Positions 35,637-49,070 of a stretch of DNA of 64,000 bases are shown piece after piece (position 1 is the first letter of the stretch; each line of letters opens with the position of its first letter). The position numbers and the translations under genes are program-made. The notes under the pieces are model-generated. The model saw only the letters and a list, made by a program, of their open reading frames with translations. It had not been told where the DNA came from and ran no database searches. The DNA is from Phlebiopsis flavidoalba (Eukaryota > Basidiomycota > Agaricomycetes > Polyporales > Phanerochaetaceae). The DNA lies in contig JAOCPU010000030.1 of NCBI GenBank assembly GCA_035772785.1, positions 248,001 to 312,000 of the forward strand, written 5' to 3'.

Positions 35637-37060
35637 TCAGAGGTGGGGTTGCACAGCGCGCGTTCGGCAGCCTTTCTTGTGTCTGCTTGGCGCCACATGC
35701 TCTCGCCTGAGGGCATTGTAACGCGAACCCAAGAGCCGGCCTTCAGGTGGCAGCATTTTTTGCACCTCCTGGCCAGACGGGAGGAGGGCCCCTGACCTCT
35801 GTGTGCTAAGCCGCCCTGGTATCCACCCTAAGTCTCCGCGGATGGCGTGTGTGTAGTTGATGAAGCCGATCTCGATCTCGAGCGACGAGAGCATGCAGCG
35901 CCGGTCTTTGCGCCTCGACCACACGCCGCCGTCGTGCGCGCAGGCCGATGTGAGTGCAGCGATCTCAGGGTACTCTCGACCGTCAGTGTGATGAGGGTAC
36001 TGGTGTGTGGTGGTTTTGAGGTGGCCTGTGGTATTCGACGGCGCGGATGGGGCGCGCTGGAGCGTCGCGATGTCGGCGCAGGACATGTTGACGCGGCCTT
36101 TGGGCTCGATTTTAAGGGCACGAGGGATACCTGCAATGAGACGGGGAAGTGTTTGAGAATGTGGAAAAAGCATGTCGTCGCGGTTCTTGAGCACAAGCGT
36201 CTTCAAGTTGGGAAGAGTCTGTGGGGATATACATGGTAGCTGATTTTCCCTTTCCGCGAAAGAGGGGACTTCAACTGCGTAATCGAGGCAAAGGTCTTCA
36301 AGGAGAGGCATCCAACGGATGGTATCGAATAGGTCTTTGGCAAGGTATCCCTCAGTTTCGTAGGGGTCCCGAGTAAGCCATGAATATGCAGCACCCGGAG
36401 ATTCGGCGCACGAAAGCACGCCAACCACTGACACGCCCCGAGGGTCGTGAATTTTGAGCGTAATCGAGGTTGCGAAGAGTTCATGAGTAAAGGCAAAAGC
36501 GAGCTGACTGGCCATGACTGAGTTACGGAGGGTGGGTTCTTCTGGTATATGCAGCTCTAGTCGCTTCAGCCTCGGGGCATGCTCGCGAGCAGTTCATTGC
36601 CGTCGATGACATACGTAGCGTCCAGAGATCGGATTCGATGTATCTGTCTTAGAACCTCAACCACAACCGCAGTGTACCGTGCATTTGCGAGCGCACAGAT
36701 GCAAGGAGGGCATTCCGTCGTGTGAGTTGCCTGTAGAGACGCGAAAATCCTCCTTCCTCATGTGGACGTCGAGTAGAGTAGATCTACCAGAGCGCCCGCC
36801 AGCATCTCCCGTACAGGCCGTTCCTCATCCACCGTACCACCTGCGGTGGTGATTGTTCGACCAGAGCAGAGGGGTTTTGACTCCTCCGTTATATGGTACC
36901 AGTGGGAGCATACACACAACATGGCAATCCAAGCGTAGCCGCCATCTTTCCTGTAGTGCGGTCCTGGACGAGGGCGAAGATTGTTGGTCAAGACCTCGAC
37001 CGGTAGGCGATTAATGGGCGAGAGGGAGTTGTGAAGACGCTTCTCCGCGATAGAAAGCAT
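35637..37060 (-). CDS. F-box domain protein
   Basis: F-box proteins bring substrates to SCF ubiquitin ligases through Skp1; agaricomycetes have very many. Start MLSIAEKRLHNSLS at 37060, then the F-box INRLPVEVLTN, a partly garbled spacer, and GGYAWIAMLCVCSHWYHI, the classic second half of the agaricomycete F-box. GGTVDEERPVREMLA follows. After a frame-shifted stretch (36700-36500) the C-terminal region reads ASQLAFAFTHELFATSITLK, DLFDTIRWMPLLEDLCLDYA, LPNLKTLVLKNRDDM and MLSSLEIEIGFINYT, irregular leucine-rich segments typical of these proteins. An ATG at 37153 is an alternative start. The stop position is less certain because the tail beyond about 35800 no longer looks like the family. Confidence 0.75.
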
Positions 37061-39330
37061 AGGGTTTGTGATTGTTGAAGATATGGTAGCTGTGGGCCGC
37101 CCAAGAAAGGCGATAAGGTAAAGTCCGTGGGCAGCAAGCGATATAGTAGACACCCACGTGAGAGTGAAAAGCCAGCATTTTATACGTAGTCGTCCTCACA
37201 GCAAATGGAGCGCGCGCTTATTGCAATCGTGACCTATGGCAATGCAGGCCATCGCTACAAGGAGGTGCCACCCGGCCGCACGCAATAAGCCAAAGCGGGC
37301 CGAATGCAGAACAAGGCAAGGGTGTCCGGAGCTATTATGGGCCGACAACGGCTGGGTCGACGCTTGTCGTGATGCCGATTTTGTCAATAGCAATTGCGCA
37401 CCGAGACCTATTGGTAACGCCAATGTGCTATAATCGTGGGGGCCACCAGGGGCGAGACTCCAAAGTCCCGCACTGCCGGCGTAAAGGCTACATGCCGATT
37501 GCAGCATTTGTCGTCAATAGAGCTTCGAACCTAGACACGTCAGTGGTCATTACTTCAGTACCAGTCGTTCTCGGGCTAAGATGAAGGCCCCAAAGTGAAC
37601 GTCCCGCAAGAAACCTTCCACCAACATTCCACGCTGACCCTAAGTACCAAGCATGACGCATCTTCAAGATGTTCCCCACTATTGTGACGGAAACGCTAGG
37701 GAGAGACTTGGAGGACGTCGCGAAAGCGACAGACGAAGGAGATCTCAAGTAGGGGGGCGACGGCGACTAGCGTTGGTTCACAAAGAGACGTACACGGACA
37801 CGAGACGACAAGGCCCCAGTGCGAAGCGCCCCTGTGCCCGCAAGCAGATACACAAACAAATAGCGCAGGGCGTCAACGGAAACCAGACGAAAACACAAAC
37901 AATAATCACCAAAGGAAAGGAAATTAGACCGTGAGGCTCTAGGAATTACCAGAGGGACTAAGTATATTCAAGCCTGTTAAACTACTCCGAGTCATCAAAG
38001 TCATGCCCAGATGTATATGCGTACTAAGAATGGCCCTGTAACGGCATCAAGCGGTCTCAAGACTGTTAAACAATATACACCAGCTTGTTCCTGCGATGTG
38101 ATAAACGAGCGATAGCGAAGAGTGTTAAGTTCTCAATAAAAGTATATTTACTGTGACCGACCTCACGATTAACTTGGCTTGATATACGCTCACGACTTTT
38201 CGGCCGAGGCGTGGGGGTTTTACAGATTTTGGTGGCACATTTCGGGATAGAAAGAGATATAACGTTGGCTTGCGGATACTTGTAATTCTCTCTCGAATGG
38301 TCTTCTGAGTATTATCAGAAACAGCAATCACGGAGGTATACTAAAAGGAGTTGAATTCCACCCACTAAATCATCGCCCCCGATATTTCTCGCTAGGTCGA
38401 CCAATGATGACCGTAGCGGACCTGCAGGGGCTGCGGGAACTCCATCCAAAAAAGGCAAAGTGGCTGACTCTGCTTTTGGACCGGCGTCTGCCACGGAGGC
38501 GGCTTCGTGCGAGCACTTTTTTTAGGTTCAGACGGCATATAAAGGGGGACCCGACCCCTGAGGCCTGCGGGTTTGCACCACCCCATCTCCACTCACCCCC
38601 AGCACTTACCGGGTGGATCTCTCGCAGGCACTCCGCCAGGTAGAAGATCCACGTCCTCTCTGCCAAGTCGAGGCCCAAGTTTACCCTCGACTGGAACTTC
38701 CTCGGCGGCACAGGGCCGCACACCTCAAAATCCCATAGTAGTTCTATGAAGATGCCTTTGCGGCCACCTATCAAAAGCGGTGAGTACCGAACCAGGGCTT
38801 GTTTAATATGCCCGCATGGCCTATTTCTTTCGTTTCGATTTTTCCTTTGGCTTTTGTTTCGATCTATCGACATCCACGCTATGCGTACATATGTACTTGT
38901 CATTTCACGCTTCGCACTCGTCTTATGTCGCCTCTCGTTCATGTATACGACTCTTTTGAGATCAACGGCAGCACGTTGCATCCTTATTCAGAATCTCTTT
39001 GTGCCCCCCTTGCGTCCCGTCTCAGCCTTGCACTGCACTGAGTAGCCTTGTAAGTAGGATTCGAGTTACAAACAATACAAGCTCACCGCGGGTATGGAAC
39101 GACATGAAACGACCAATCTCGCAGCACACCGTTATGGGTATCGTTTATCGTTTTCCATCGTTGTTGTCAGCTGTCTCCTACTACGACACGGAAAGAAAGG
39201 GAAATGCACGGATACACAAAAAAAAGAACAATGCGTGGTTAGGATATATAGAGAATATGCGGTGGGAGAGAGGAGAGAGAGAGCAGATTGCAGTGCGGGG
39301 TCGGGAGCAGAGCAGAGTCGCAGCAAAAAA
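37061..39330. other. Intergenic, no recognised gene
   Basis: Mixed composition, AT-rich around 37920-38380. One plus-strand segment near 38660-38780 (KFTLDWNFLGGTGPHTSKS) followed by a GTGAGTACC donor could be an exon remnant. Nothing is assignable. Confidence 0.4.
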
Positions 39331-39335
39331 TAATA

Positions 39336-42300
39336 CTAGTCGTCGTCTTCATCGTCGTCATCGTCGTCAAGCAGCCGTCGGTACACGCTACGACTGCGCC
39401 CCGCCTCGCCAGCTGGACCCTCATGACCCTGTCGTCCGAGACCATCACGATCTCCTCGCGGCCCGTTGAGGGCCCGCGCTGAGCAGGCGCGCCGCGGTGG
39501 CCGTACCCGTACTGCTGCTGGTACGGGTCGAAGAACGCAGACGCGGCGGTGTTGGTCGTCGAGGGCGGGGTGTCGCGCGAAGAGCAGGCGCAGGTTGTTG
39601 CCCTGGATGATCTGAGAGATGCCACCGGTCGTGACGTCGTAGATCTCGACGAAGGTCGGCTCGAATGCGAGCACGTAGGGGTAGTGAAGCGCTGTTACAG
39701 GGTTTAGTCGGGGTGGGATGGGGGGAGGGGGAGGGAACGTACCGAAGCCTGTGGGCCGGCCCTCCCAGTGGATCTTGAAGTCTTTGCGGGACCACCAGCC
39801 GGCTTTGTCCACGTAGAAAGCGAACTCTGTTAGCGCGTGAGAAAACACCGGCGTGGGGGATGGGAAAAGGAAAAGACGGACCGTCGTAGCAGAGCAAAAA
39901 CTCGTTTGTCAATGCGATAGATGGCCATGGGCCGGAGCTCCTCCTTCTTGCGCGCAAAGTTGAGCGTCGTGTCCGCAGGGTCGAGCAGGCCCTGCGTGTC
40001 GAGCGTCTCGAGGTCGACGATCTCGAAGCCGTTCGTGCAGCCCACGCACAGGCGCGTCTTGAGGAAATGTATCGAGCTCGACTGCACTGGAATATAAAAC
40101 TCCTACACCCAGCCAATCAACGGCTTTTCAACCTCCGAAGCGGTGATGTCACGCACCTTGAACAGCCGGAGCGTGTCGTTGCCGCCTTGGAGCAGCATTC
40201 TTGAAACGTCGGTCTCCGCGCACCGCGCACAGTCGTCTCGATTGGTTCGAGACCTTGATCGTGCTCGACAGCGCGCTCGTCTTGACGACGCACACGAGCG
40301 TCTTACCCAGACATATCCCCGCCTTGAAGAACGAAATATGGCTCGCGATGCGTTTCGCGCGCTTCAGGCCCCCATGGGGTCCATCGCGTCCATCGCGTCG
40401 AGCGGCACCGTGATCACCTGCCGCTCTGCACCGGCGGTGCGCGTGTTAGAGGACAGAGCTGTAGTGAGTGCGAGAAGGACGCACCGGAGAGCACGATCAG
40501 CAGCCCGTAGTGCTCGAGCACGTCGATCTGAGTCACGTCGACCAGCGCGAGCACCTTTGTCGGCTCGCGGTTGTATTCGGCCAGATTCGACATGTACACG
40601 CCGTCCGCCGTGCCGTACACGAGCCGCTGGCCGTGTTCTACACATCATCAGCTCATCATACACCAGGACAGGGGACACGACGCGTACCAAACGGCGCCGC
40701 ACAATTGACCCTGTTCGCGCCAATGAAAAAGCCCTCGTTGAGCGAAACAGTCTCAAAGATGAGACTGCGCTCGCGCATCGCGTCCTGCTGCTTCGTGATG
40801 TGCTCGACCCACTTGCGCTGGGAGATGTACGTGCTCGCCCAGAGCGTGATCTCGTAGTACTCGCGCCCGAGGCGCACAAACGTGATCGAGAACCCGCCCT
40901 TGCCCTCCTTGACCGCGACGACGGGCGCGTGCGGCATGTTCTTCAGCAGCGCCTTCTGCTTCCCCGTCTTGTGGTTCGTCGGGTTCTCGTCCGGCGCAGA
41001 CACGAGCAGCAGCTCCAGCGGGATCGGCTGCGCGCGTGTGTTCTTAACAGACAAGTATTGGGTAGAAGGGGGGAACGTACCGGGCGGTAGGCCTTGTAAA
41101 GCTCGGAGCGACTCTTTTGCTTCACCATGAGCAGCGCGTGGTCGAACAAGAACACGAGCAGCTCCGCGCTGTCGCCCTGTCCTCCACCTCGCTTCTTCAG
41201 CGGGCCCTTGTACACGAGCTCGCGGCCCTCTTCTTGCAAGCGTAGGTCCTGTACGTGCTCCATCAAACACCGTTTCACGCGAGCGCATATAGCCACTCAC
41301 CAGCTTCTCGCCGTCCCGAGTGACCAGCTGTTGCTCGAGCTGCAACAAGTTGAACCTGTTCTCGGCCTTCCCCGTCTCCGCGTTGACCGCGCGGAGGAAC
41401 TCGCGAACCATCTCGATGACCCTCGGAAGCTCCTTCTTGTCCGGATTGTCCTCCTTCGTGTGTTTCAGCACGGCCCTCGAGTAGCAGTGGGTACCGCGCC
41501 AGACGCGTCGTCGGCTTCGTCAGGTACCCATTCAGCTCCAAAACTTCCTGGACTCTGGCCGCCGCTCGGTTTCCTAGTGGAGTTAAGGCGCCATACGCTC
41601 GCTCAAGAGAAAACACACGCGCTTACGCACCTCGACAAAATGCGCAAACGCAGGGTTCGTGCTCTTCTCCTTCTCAAACTCGTACTTGCCGTACAGCTGG
41701 TGCGCGCCGTAGGAGACAAAGGGCGCAAAGTGCGGGACCGCGTCCAGCAGGATGTCGCCGACGCGCTCGACGAGCGCGTACTGCTTCTGCCGCTTGTTCA
41801 GCGCGTCCCGCAGCCGCGTGTTCACCGCGATGATGTCGTGGATGTTCCAAAAGACCTGCTCCAGGAAGTCTGTCCGCCGCGGCTCCGGATGATGTCCCGT
41901 TCCCGCAGGGGCTTGATCCACAGCTGCAGGCGCGTCAGCACAGGTTCTCCGCGTGCGCGTTTGAAAGACTCACATCGCGTAGGTATTCCATGTCGCGTAC
42001 AAAATCTCGTTCTGTGTAGATTACTTCATTGATCGCTTCCTGCCGCTTTTTCTCGCTGTCTGATACACTGTCTACAATAGCTTGAGGTACAGAGTGGATC
42101 CAGAGCGTTCCAGGCTCCTACAAAAGGTGAGTGCCCCCACCCACAAACATTGAAATGAGCACGCGCCACGACAAGATCCCCCAAGCTCTCCTTGCTAATC
42201 TGTTTCTTCAGTCCCGGCTGAAGCTTCATGTTGAGCCGCGCCTGCTGCTCCAATCTCCGTGGACATGCAATTGAATAACAAAGCCGGTCTTTTGAGCATG

Positions 42301-44081
42301 TCGGCGAGTAACAGTCCGTAAGGAGCGTGAAAACACCTGTTGGTAGTGGCACGTCGTCCGAGGTGACCGAGCCCGACCGCGGGCGGGTTGCAGGCGACAC
42401 CACTGAGTCCGGGGGTGAAGGAGAGCCATCTCGCTGTCCTTTTTCGCCGCCGGATTCAATCGACTGCGTCGGACTCGCCCTTGGGCTCGCCCTCCTTGCC
42501 CTCGAGGAGCGCCGCGGCCTTCGCCACCGTCTCCTTCACGCTGACGCTCTCGCCGTCCTGGTCAACGAGCTCGCCCGACGTGAATGGGCTCGGCATCTTG
42601 GTGCGGAACTGGTAGAGGTCGTTCGAGGAGTCGCGGAGGCGGTGGTCGTAGGTAACGGCGTGGAAGAATTTCTTGCGCGTCGAGCGCGCGCGCGGCCGAG
42701 CAGCAGCGCGAGGTTCCGGTCCGTCGTCTTGATGATGTACGCGATCTTGTCGACCGCCTCCCGGCCGTCGAACGCGTCCTTGAACGCCAGCCCATCCTTT
42801 GCCCGGTCGCACAGCTGTATTCGGTCCTTGAACGCCTGGGCGGACCTTGGAGAGCAGCGCGGGGTTGACAACGATCGGCCGCCGCGCGTGCGCCCGGTGG
42901 TGGCTGCCCGTTGAGTCGCGCGTCCCAGGGGCATCGGCGGCATCACGGGTCGCGGGACACGGCCGTTCTCGAGCATCGCGCGCATTTGCGGGGTGACTGC
43001 CGCCGACATGGACCGTGAGCGGTCCTGGGCGGTTCGGTCGCGTTTTGCGAGCTGATTGGGCAACGTCCGGGACGACTCTGAAGAGCGGCGTCCAGATGGG
43101 CCAGGGGGGTTCGGAGGCGCCGAGAGTAGTAGCCCGAGGGCGAGTGGTCGACGGGCGATGGAGGATGGCGGGGGGACGTGCTGGGCCAGGGGCATGTGGG
43201 GAATGCACAACAGTGTCCACCTGGAGTGGGTACGGGCGAGAAGAAGGTCGAAGAAGGCAAGAGGCTGTTCTGGAATGGTGTGCAAAAGGTCGATGCGGCG
43301 GACAGCCGGGACCTGACGCTCTCGGGCTGTGAGCGACCTGGCTGCTGGGTGTATCCAATGTCCCAAGTTCCCGTTCGGTTTGTGTGCGGCAGCGTTGACA
43401 CCAGGAAATCAAGCCCCCAGCTTGCCGTCGTCGGTCTGCAGATCGAGGCGGTATCTGGGGAAGGCCATTTGGGGCGGAGCGACGATCTGCGGGGCGCGAT
43501 TCGAGCTTCGACTGCGACTGGCCCATGGGAGTCTTCATGTAAATCTGCGCCTGATACGCCTGGGCAGGCGTGAGGCCCTGTCCCGAGTGAGAGGGCTTCA
43601 AGACCCGGGTCTGGGGGTTCCTCTGGAGTGGGCGCAAATGACCGAGAGGCGAGGCGACCGACCGACCAGCGCGCGCGGCTGGCGAGTGAGGGCGCGGCGA
43701 GGGTGTTGGTCGCCGTAATGGGAGTAGAATTTGGAGGGCGGGTAGGGGGAGTAGTAGGGCTGCTGGTACGCCTGTGGGTGGTGGAGGCTGGGGTGCGCGT
43801 AGTAGGACAGAGTACGACTGGGCGTATGGATTCGGGGGCACCTGCGGCGAGGATTTCATCGATGGGGCCATGGACGACGCATAGGACGTCCCTGCGGTCG
43901 AGCTGGGTGTAATATTGGCCGTTCGCCGGCTGCTGGCCATACTGCAGCGGGGGCTGTTGCGGCTGGTGGTGGCTCTCGCATGCTCGGGCGGCGCGAAGAT
44001 GGACTCGTAGACGGCGTTGCCGGCGTTCAAAACTCGTTGCGCTTGGCCGGTTGCGAGCGGGGACCTATGGGGCGGTCGCAT
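39336..44081 (-). CDS. Rho1 guanine nucleotide exchange factor (Rom2/Rgf1 type, DEP-DH-PH-CNH)
   Basis: Activates Rho1 GTPase at the plasma membrane to control cell-wall synthesis and polarity. Long N-terminal Pro/Gln/Ser-rich disordered region (start MRPPHRSPLATGQAQRVLNA, then NAVYESIFAPPE). DEP domain about 42850-42580 (FKDRIQLCDRAKDGLAFKDA, AYIIKTTDRNLALLLGRA, FFHAVTYDHRLRDSSNDLYQ). Linker with Ser-rich and LNMKLQPGLKKQISKESLGD. DH domain about 42080-41310 (RQEAINEVIYTERDFVRDM, DFLEQVFWNIHDIIAVNTRL, YGKYEFEKEKSTNPAF, LNGYLTKPTTRLARYPLLLE). PH domain about 41280-40750 (GRELVYKGPLKKRGGGQGDS, LLVFLFDHALLMVKQK, YEITLWASTYISQRKWVEHI). CNH domain about 40700-39480 (RLVYGTADGVYMSNL, VTQIDVLEHYGLLIVLSG, LCVGCTNGFEIVDLETLDTQ, LHYPYVLAFEPTFVEIYDV). 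Ends in an Asp/Glu tail and stop. Many small frame shifts but every domain is present. Confidence 0.9.
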
Positions 44082-44348
44082 CGTCGAGCACGGCGTCGGG
44101 CAGGGCAGCGAGGAGGTGGTGGTGGGAGATTACATAAAAGCGACGCGGCTCGCGTCCCTCGACACCTTGCGTCGTGACGCACAACGTCAGTAACCGCGCA
44201 AATTTCGGGCCCTCGTAGTCGTCTCGTATCGTTCGCTCACAAGCACACGGCGACGGGCGTCGGGCGCGGCGAGGTGGTTGGATGGTGGAATGAAGAGCGA
44301 TGGGGCGTGCGCGGGCTCGCGCGCCCGCTGACATCTCGCTGCGACAAC

Positions 44349-44549
44349 TTATTGCGTCGTTAGGAACCGACAACGTCGCACAGCGCAATATTTCGTGGCC
44401 CTCATATCGTTACGCTCAAACATCATTCTGATTTTGCTCTTGGCACGCTCAACGGGCCCGTCCGCAAGCTGCCCACATCGATCACAAACGAAATTTTTGA
44501 GGAAGCCGAGATCAACAGACAACAACACTGGACTCTGAGCTCCTCGCAA
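44349..44549 (-). repeat. Dispersed repeat copy A with Cys-pair ORF
   Basis: Minus-strand frame with FVCDRCGQLADGPVERAK. A related sequence lies at 53722-53904 on the same strand (FCVRCDKLADGALKRV), with DNA similarity over about 60 bp (44455-44510 versus 53812-53870). Probably two diverged copies of an interspersed element or gene fragment encoding a Cys-pair motif. Confidence 0.35.
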
Positions 44550-47500
44550 AGCTTATCGAAGTCGCAGCACGGACCCAGCAAAGAGCCCACTTTGGACTAT
44601 CGCCGTGTCGCTTGTGTAACGTGCAGAGAACGACGCATGTGGGGGAACATGTTCATGGGGGGCTGGCAGAATTGTTGCACAGATCATGCAGGATCTCGCT
44701 ATGTCGCGCTTTTCTTCTTCTCGAACGTTGACTCGCGGACAAGTAATTAGGAGCTCGACGCTAGACCGGGCCAGAATAACATATGCTCAGTGAGTTTTAT
44801 TACTTTCGTGTATTATCCTGACAACAATAACGGATCCAGTTCCTTCAAGAGCTCGGTATTACGAATACTTCTACGTATTTCCAGACGGGATCTCGGATAA
44901 ACCAGCAATCAGGTTACCCGGAAAACACTATTCGCACGTGGCCCAACGGTCCCACTAACCTCTCTGGATGGTCAAGTATCCAGTCAAATTCTCGTAGTTG
45001 TATGTTATAATGGTGTCATTTATTGTCGTAATGTGAGCATAAGTAGATTTTGCCGTGGGAACGGAGTCCTGTTCCCAGAGTGAAACGAGGAGTGAAGCCA
45101 AATATGCATACGATATGTCATACATGCCTAGTCTCCGTTCCCATCCCGCTCTGAGCTCCCGTGATTCAACACAAGGCTTTCGGCTGGCAAGCGGACATCG
45201 TGATCTAAACTATGGATTTCGGCGCCGGGTTCGCCTGGTTCTCTTCCAATCTCAGGAATTTCGATATCCGCAATTCGGCTCAGCCCGGCTACGTCCGGGC
45301 TAGTGGGGAGAGGGCCACGTATCGTCGGACCTCTAATGGCTGAGGACGAGACTACACTATATAAGCTACTACTAACAAACCGCGTTAAGACAGCATAGAT
45401 GCAAAAAGGTTCTGAAGGGTCCCCTGCCATTTGGGGGTCGACCTAGTAACATCGTCACGCATAGATTCATCATAAAATGTGACGCGTAGGACTTGCGGGA
45501 TTGAATTGGCTAGGTGCAGATTTGATCAGTTTAATTTGACACTGATCCACCCACATTTTAGGCATTGTTTCTAGCGCCATCATTGTGTCCATACTGCGCT
45601 GCCTAACTTTGCTCCCCAAGTCAGCACACACCATGAGGGTGAAGGATCATGAACAAGATGTCGCATTTTCATCAGAAAAAGTGCAGACTTTAATCGCACC
45701 GGTGGTTACTGTCGTAGATTGCATAAGAAAAGATTTGGGGACAGAGACCTTATGCATTTGAGAATTTCGACTGTATGCCGGATACAAAGCCCCACGCGTT
45801 ACCCATCGTGGATGCCACCCATAGCTTCCCGTTCACATCAGTATCATTGGAACTGTGCCAACTACCAAGTAACTCTATTTCCTTGGACGGTGGGCAACGA
45901 CGCCAGCCCCCCGCGAACTTCCCACCATCCCAACGACCTCTCACCATCCGCCATCACGCGGTCCGAAACGTGCTAGCCCCTCCCACACAATAGAACCACG
46001 ACTCGTGAGCTACCCCTATCTCTCAAACGCTGCACCCGCACTGCTTTTAACGGCTTGGTGACTGAGCGCAACGTATCATCTGATCGTGTAGCTGCCAGCC
46101 GCCGACAATGGAGTGGCTAACCTGGCGACGTAATTTTGGCATCTCCTCCTAACCATCTGTTATGTTTGTTCCACGTCATGTAATATGTTCTTTGACATCA
46201 GTGCTGAGCATGTAGTGCTGCAGGTACATGCTAAGACGCGGTTCATATAGATTAACAGTGGGAGGCAGGTCCCCCGTTTGGAGTTCCTGTGGCGGAAGAG
46301 GGTCTCGTACACGAGTGTCCGTTGACGGTCCGCACTCTAACAGGAACGCATACTGATGAATCCCTTTGTCAAACATTCGAAAACGAAGGGCAAGCTGGGA
46401 ACCTGGGGGGGGGGGTGGTGCTGACGTAAGCGCAAGGGCTGTTCTAGCAGCTCTAAGACATTCTTGCTGCCCACTTACCACGAAGTACTAGCCACAAATA
46501 AACGCCATCGCCAATCGTTGCGGCGACACACCGTCCACAGTGTCAGTCCACATTCTAAAACGCCGTACCTTCTGGAAAATACCACACACCTGCAGGCACA
46601 ATGCGTGCATCCTTCGCAGCAAGGCACCGAGCCTTGTCGTGTGGAGAATCAGCACGACCTCGGCATCCGGCAGAACGCGTCCTCACGCATCAGAAACACA
46701 ATCAGAACGCCCCTCTGCTGCACTGCACTTCGAGCCAAAACAAAGTCGCGCTTATAAGCGCGTTTACCTGGGTAAACGTGGACTAAAACGCCCTATAAAT
46801 GTCGCCCCTTCATTATCGCGATTTAGACAGCTTTGTGTCCGGATAAACTGCTCCTTAAAATCTTGCTAAAAAAAAAGTATAAACGTCGTATAAGCACCGT
46901 ATAGTCAGCATCATTTGTATGGCGCACTTATATTAGGTATTTTTTTATTTCTAGCTCATTTGATATTATTTGTTCAATTTATATTCATTTACTACGCATC
47001 ACTGGGCATTTTGATAACAAAATTCCAATAGAGAGATGTGTTGATTATCAAGTGATAGCACATCCCGGCATGATAATTAGACTATCTACGCTGAGCATGT
47101 ACACAACGATCGCGCTACACATAACCCACGAATGCCCACAACACTCAGCCGAACGCACGCCACACGTCAAGCCGAATGCGCACTCGAACCTCGAGCCCGA
47201 GGCCGCGCGCACGGGTGTCGGGTCACAGCCCACGAAGCGACGTGCCCGACGCACAGAAAATACGAGCGTCGCGCCAGTGGTGACACCACAATTGATTGAC
47301 TTTTAAGGCCAGTGCCCTTGTCTGGCATAAGGTGGCCGCCTACTTCTCAGCATTAGTTATGCTCGAGAGGGCATCGGATGCGGTCATGGACCTTGCATAT
47401 GGGTGAGCTGCTGTCAGCCGCCATGAGTGACCCACCGTTCACGGTCGCCTCGCGAGGGCACGCACCTGAACATTGAAGTCTTGACTCTTGCGCAATATTG

Positions 47501-48510
47501 AGGCCTAGAAAGCATGTGAGAGTGAGAGTGTGGTGTCAGGGCTGCGCGAAAAGCCCCTGAGAGGGCGAGAGCGTGCGCAAGAGAGTCCATTTTGGTGGTG
47601 GTGGTTGGTGGTGGTGGTGGTGGTGGTGGTGTGGAGAGAAGGGGACTCGTTGAGACAAGAGCCTGCGCGACTGAGCTTTTTCTACGTGTGTCGGTCGATG
47701 CCGCCCGGGGGGATGTCGAAGTGAGCGCCGTCAACGACAACACCCAGATCTGGCGGACGTGCGCAGACGTGCGCTGACGTAGGCTGACATGCGCCAGACT
47801 ACCAAGCGCGTGTAACTAAGCCGCTCGTGGGGGGTTATGCATTAATGAGCGTCGATTGGACATTTACATACCTCGATTACACACCATTTACATGGTCAGA
47901 GTTTATACGATGGTTATATTCGCTTATATACCGGACAAACGAGATGTAAGCGCGGTTTTGATACAGGCCTGATGTGCAGATGCTGACTACTCGGAGTCCT
48001 CTGCGCTGAGTGTAGCGTGTGTGTGTATTATGATGTCATCCCCCAGAGCTTTGTCGAATGTGAAACTGAGTGAAAGCAAGACTAGACTCGTATATGTGAC
48101 CTAAAAACGACCTGCGGGATGACAGAGTAAGATAGAGTAAAGGATGTGTCGTGTGTGCGTACGCACTCGGCCTAGGTTCGCGCGACGCACGATAAGAAGT
48201 GGGCGACGTGCCGAGCGTGAGGCACGCGGGAGCTGTTCGCACCGAAGAGCCAATGGCGTAACATTGGTCGATGCTGAAATGCACACACTGCTCCGGCTCC
48301 GGTCATTTGAACCGAAGGGATGGTGGCTTCGCCTGCTGGATATGGTCATGGGCCCGAGTTCGCTCCGAATATTGACGTTTGGGTTCATGCAGCAGTTCAG
48401 CAAAAAAACCAGAGATCGTGTAGACTAGCAGATATACTCGAGCGTAATACGTTTATTTATAGGATTATGAGCTGGATAGAGGTCGTGAGAGAGAGAATCG
48501 ATACAGGATT
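44550..48510. other. Gene-poor intergenic region
   Basis: Only short frames. AT-rich between about 46860 and 47060. Contains a GGT repeat at 47594 and a minus-strand ORF (47414-47743) that reads through it. No recognised protein. Confidence 0.5.
47594..47632. repeat. GGT trinucleotide microsatellite
   Basis: About 13 imperfect GGT units with one interruption (GGTTGGT). Confidence 0.85.
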
Positions 48511-48511
48511 T

Positions 48512-48609
48512 GTGGCGAATTCTGGGATTCGAACTATCACAGCCTTCCATTTTTAGCACAGCGCCGGGACGATCAGTGCCGTTGGATTTCCACGTGTCTG
48601 ACCGGCCAC
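48512..48609 (-). tRNA. tRNA-like sequence, possible degraded tRNA or SINE
   Basis: The minus strand carries AGTTCGAATCCC, a near-perfect RNA polymerase III B box (T-arm), followed by CAGAATTCGCCAC. A 5' segment starting GTGGCC about 98 bases away can pair with the terminal GCCAC to form part of an acceptor stem. The T-stem itself pairs poorly and no convincing anticodon arm is seen. The length would fit a class II tRNA such as tRNA-Ser. Could be a tRNA with errors, a pseudogene or a tRNA-derived element. Confidence 0.25.
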
Positions 48610-49070
48610 CTAGACGCGGACTCCTTTAACACCATCCCCCTTCCCCATTTTCCTCCCCACCCAGCACACACTACCCATACTGCTCATTCTGACTACCGCC
48701 GACAACAACCCGATGGATGAGCACCATATAAGCAAACTCCATCGGACAACACTCCTCGCGGCCATCTACGTCCTCGCAGGTTGACAACTACGGTCCGTGT
48801 GCGTGGCCGCACGCCGCTGCGCCAGCATCCGTCCCGTGTCGTACCCTGCGGAAAGCGCAGCAGGGAGCCCGGAGAGCGCGGGGTGCGCGGGGAGTAGCAG
48901 TGGGCAGGGGGTGAATAAAATATGGAGTAACGTCCGGAGAGATCGATGTCGCAATGGCGGTGCTGGCAAGAAAACACGGGGGCGAGAGTGACGGTGAGTG
49001 CTCGGGGACTTCGTGTGGCGGTTTATGGAAAAGTGAAATACGAATCTGACCGCGGTGGTAGGCGAATGGG

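Noticed and set aside
47414..47743. Minus-strand ORF with MDSLAHAL start, considered as a pheromone precursor
   Set aside because: The frame reads through a CCA repeat and has no CaaX box before its stop; no TATA box at the expected distance.
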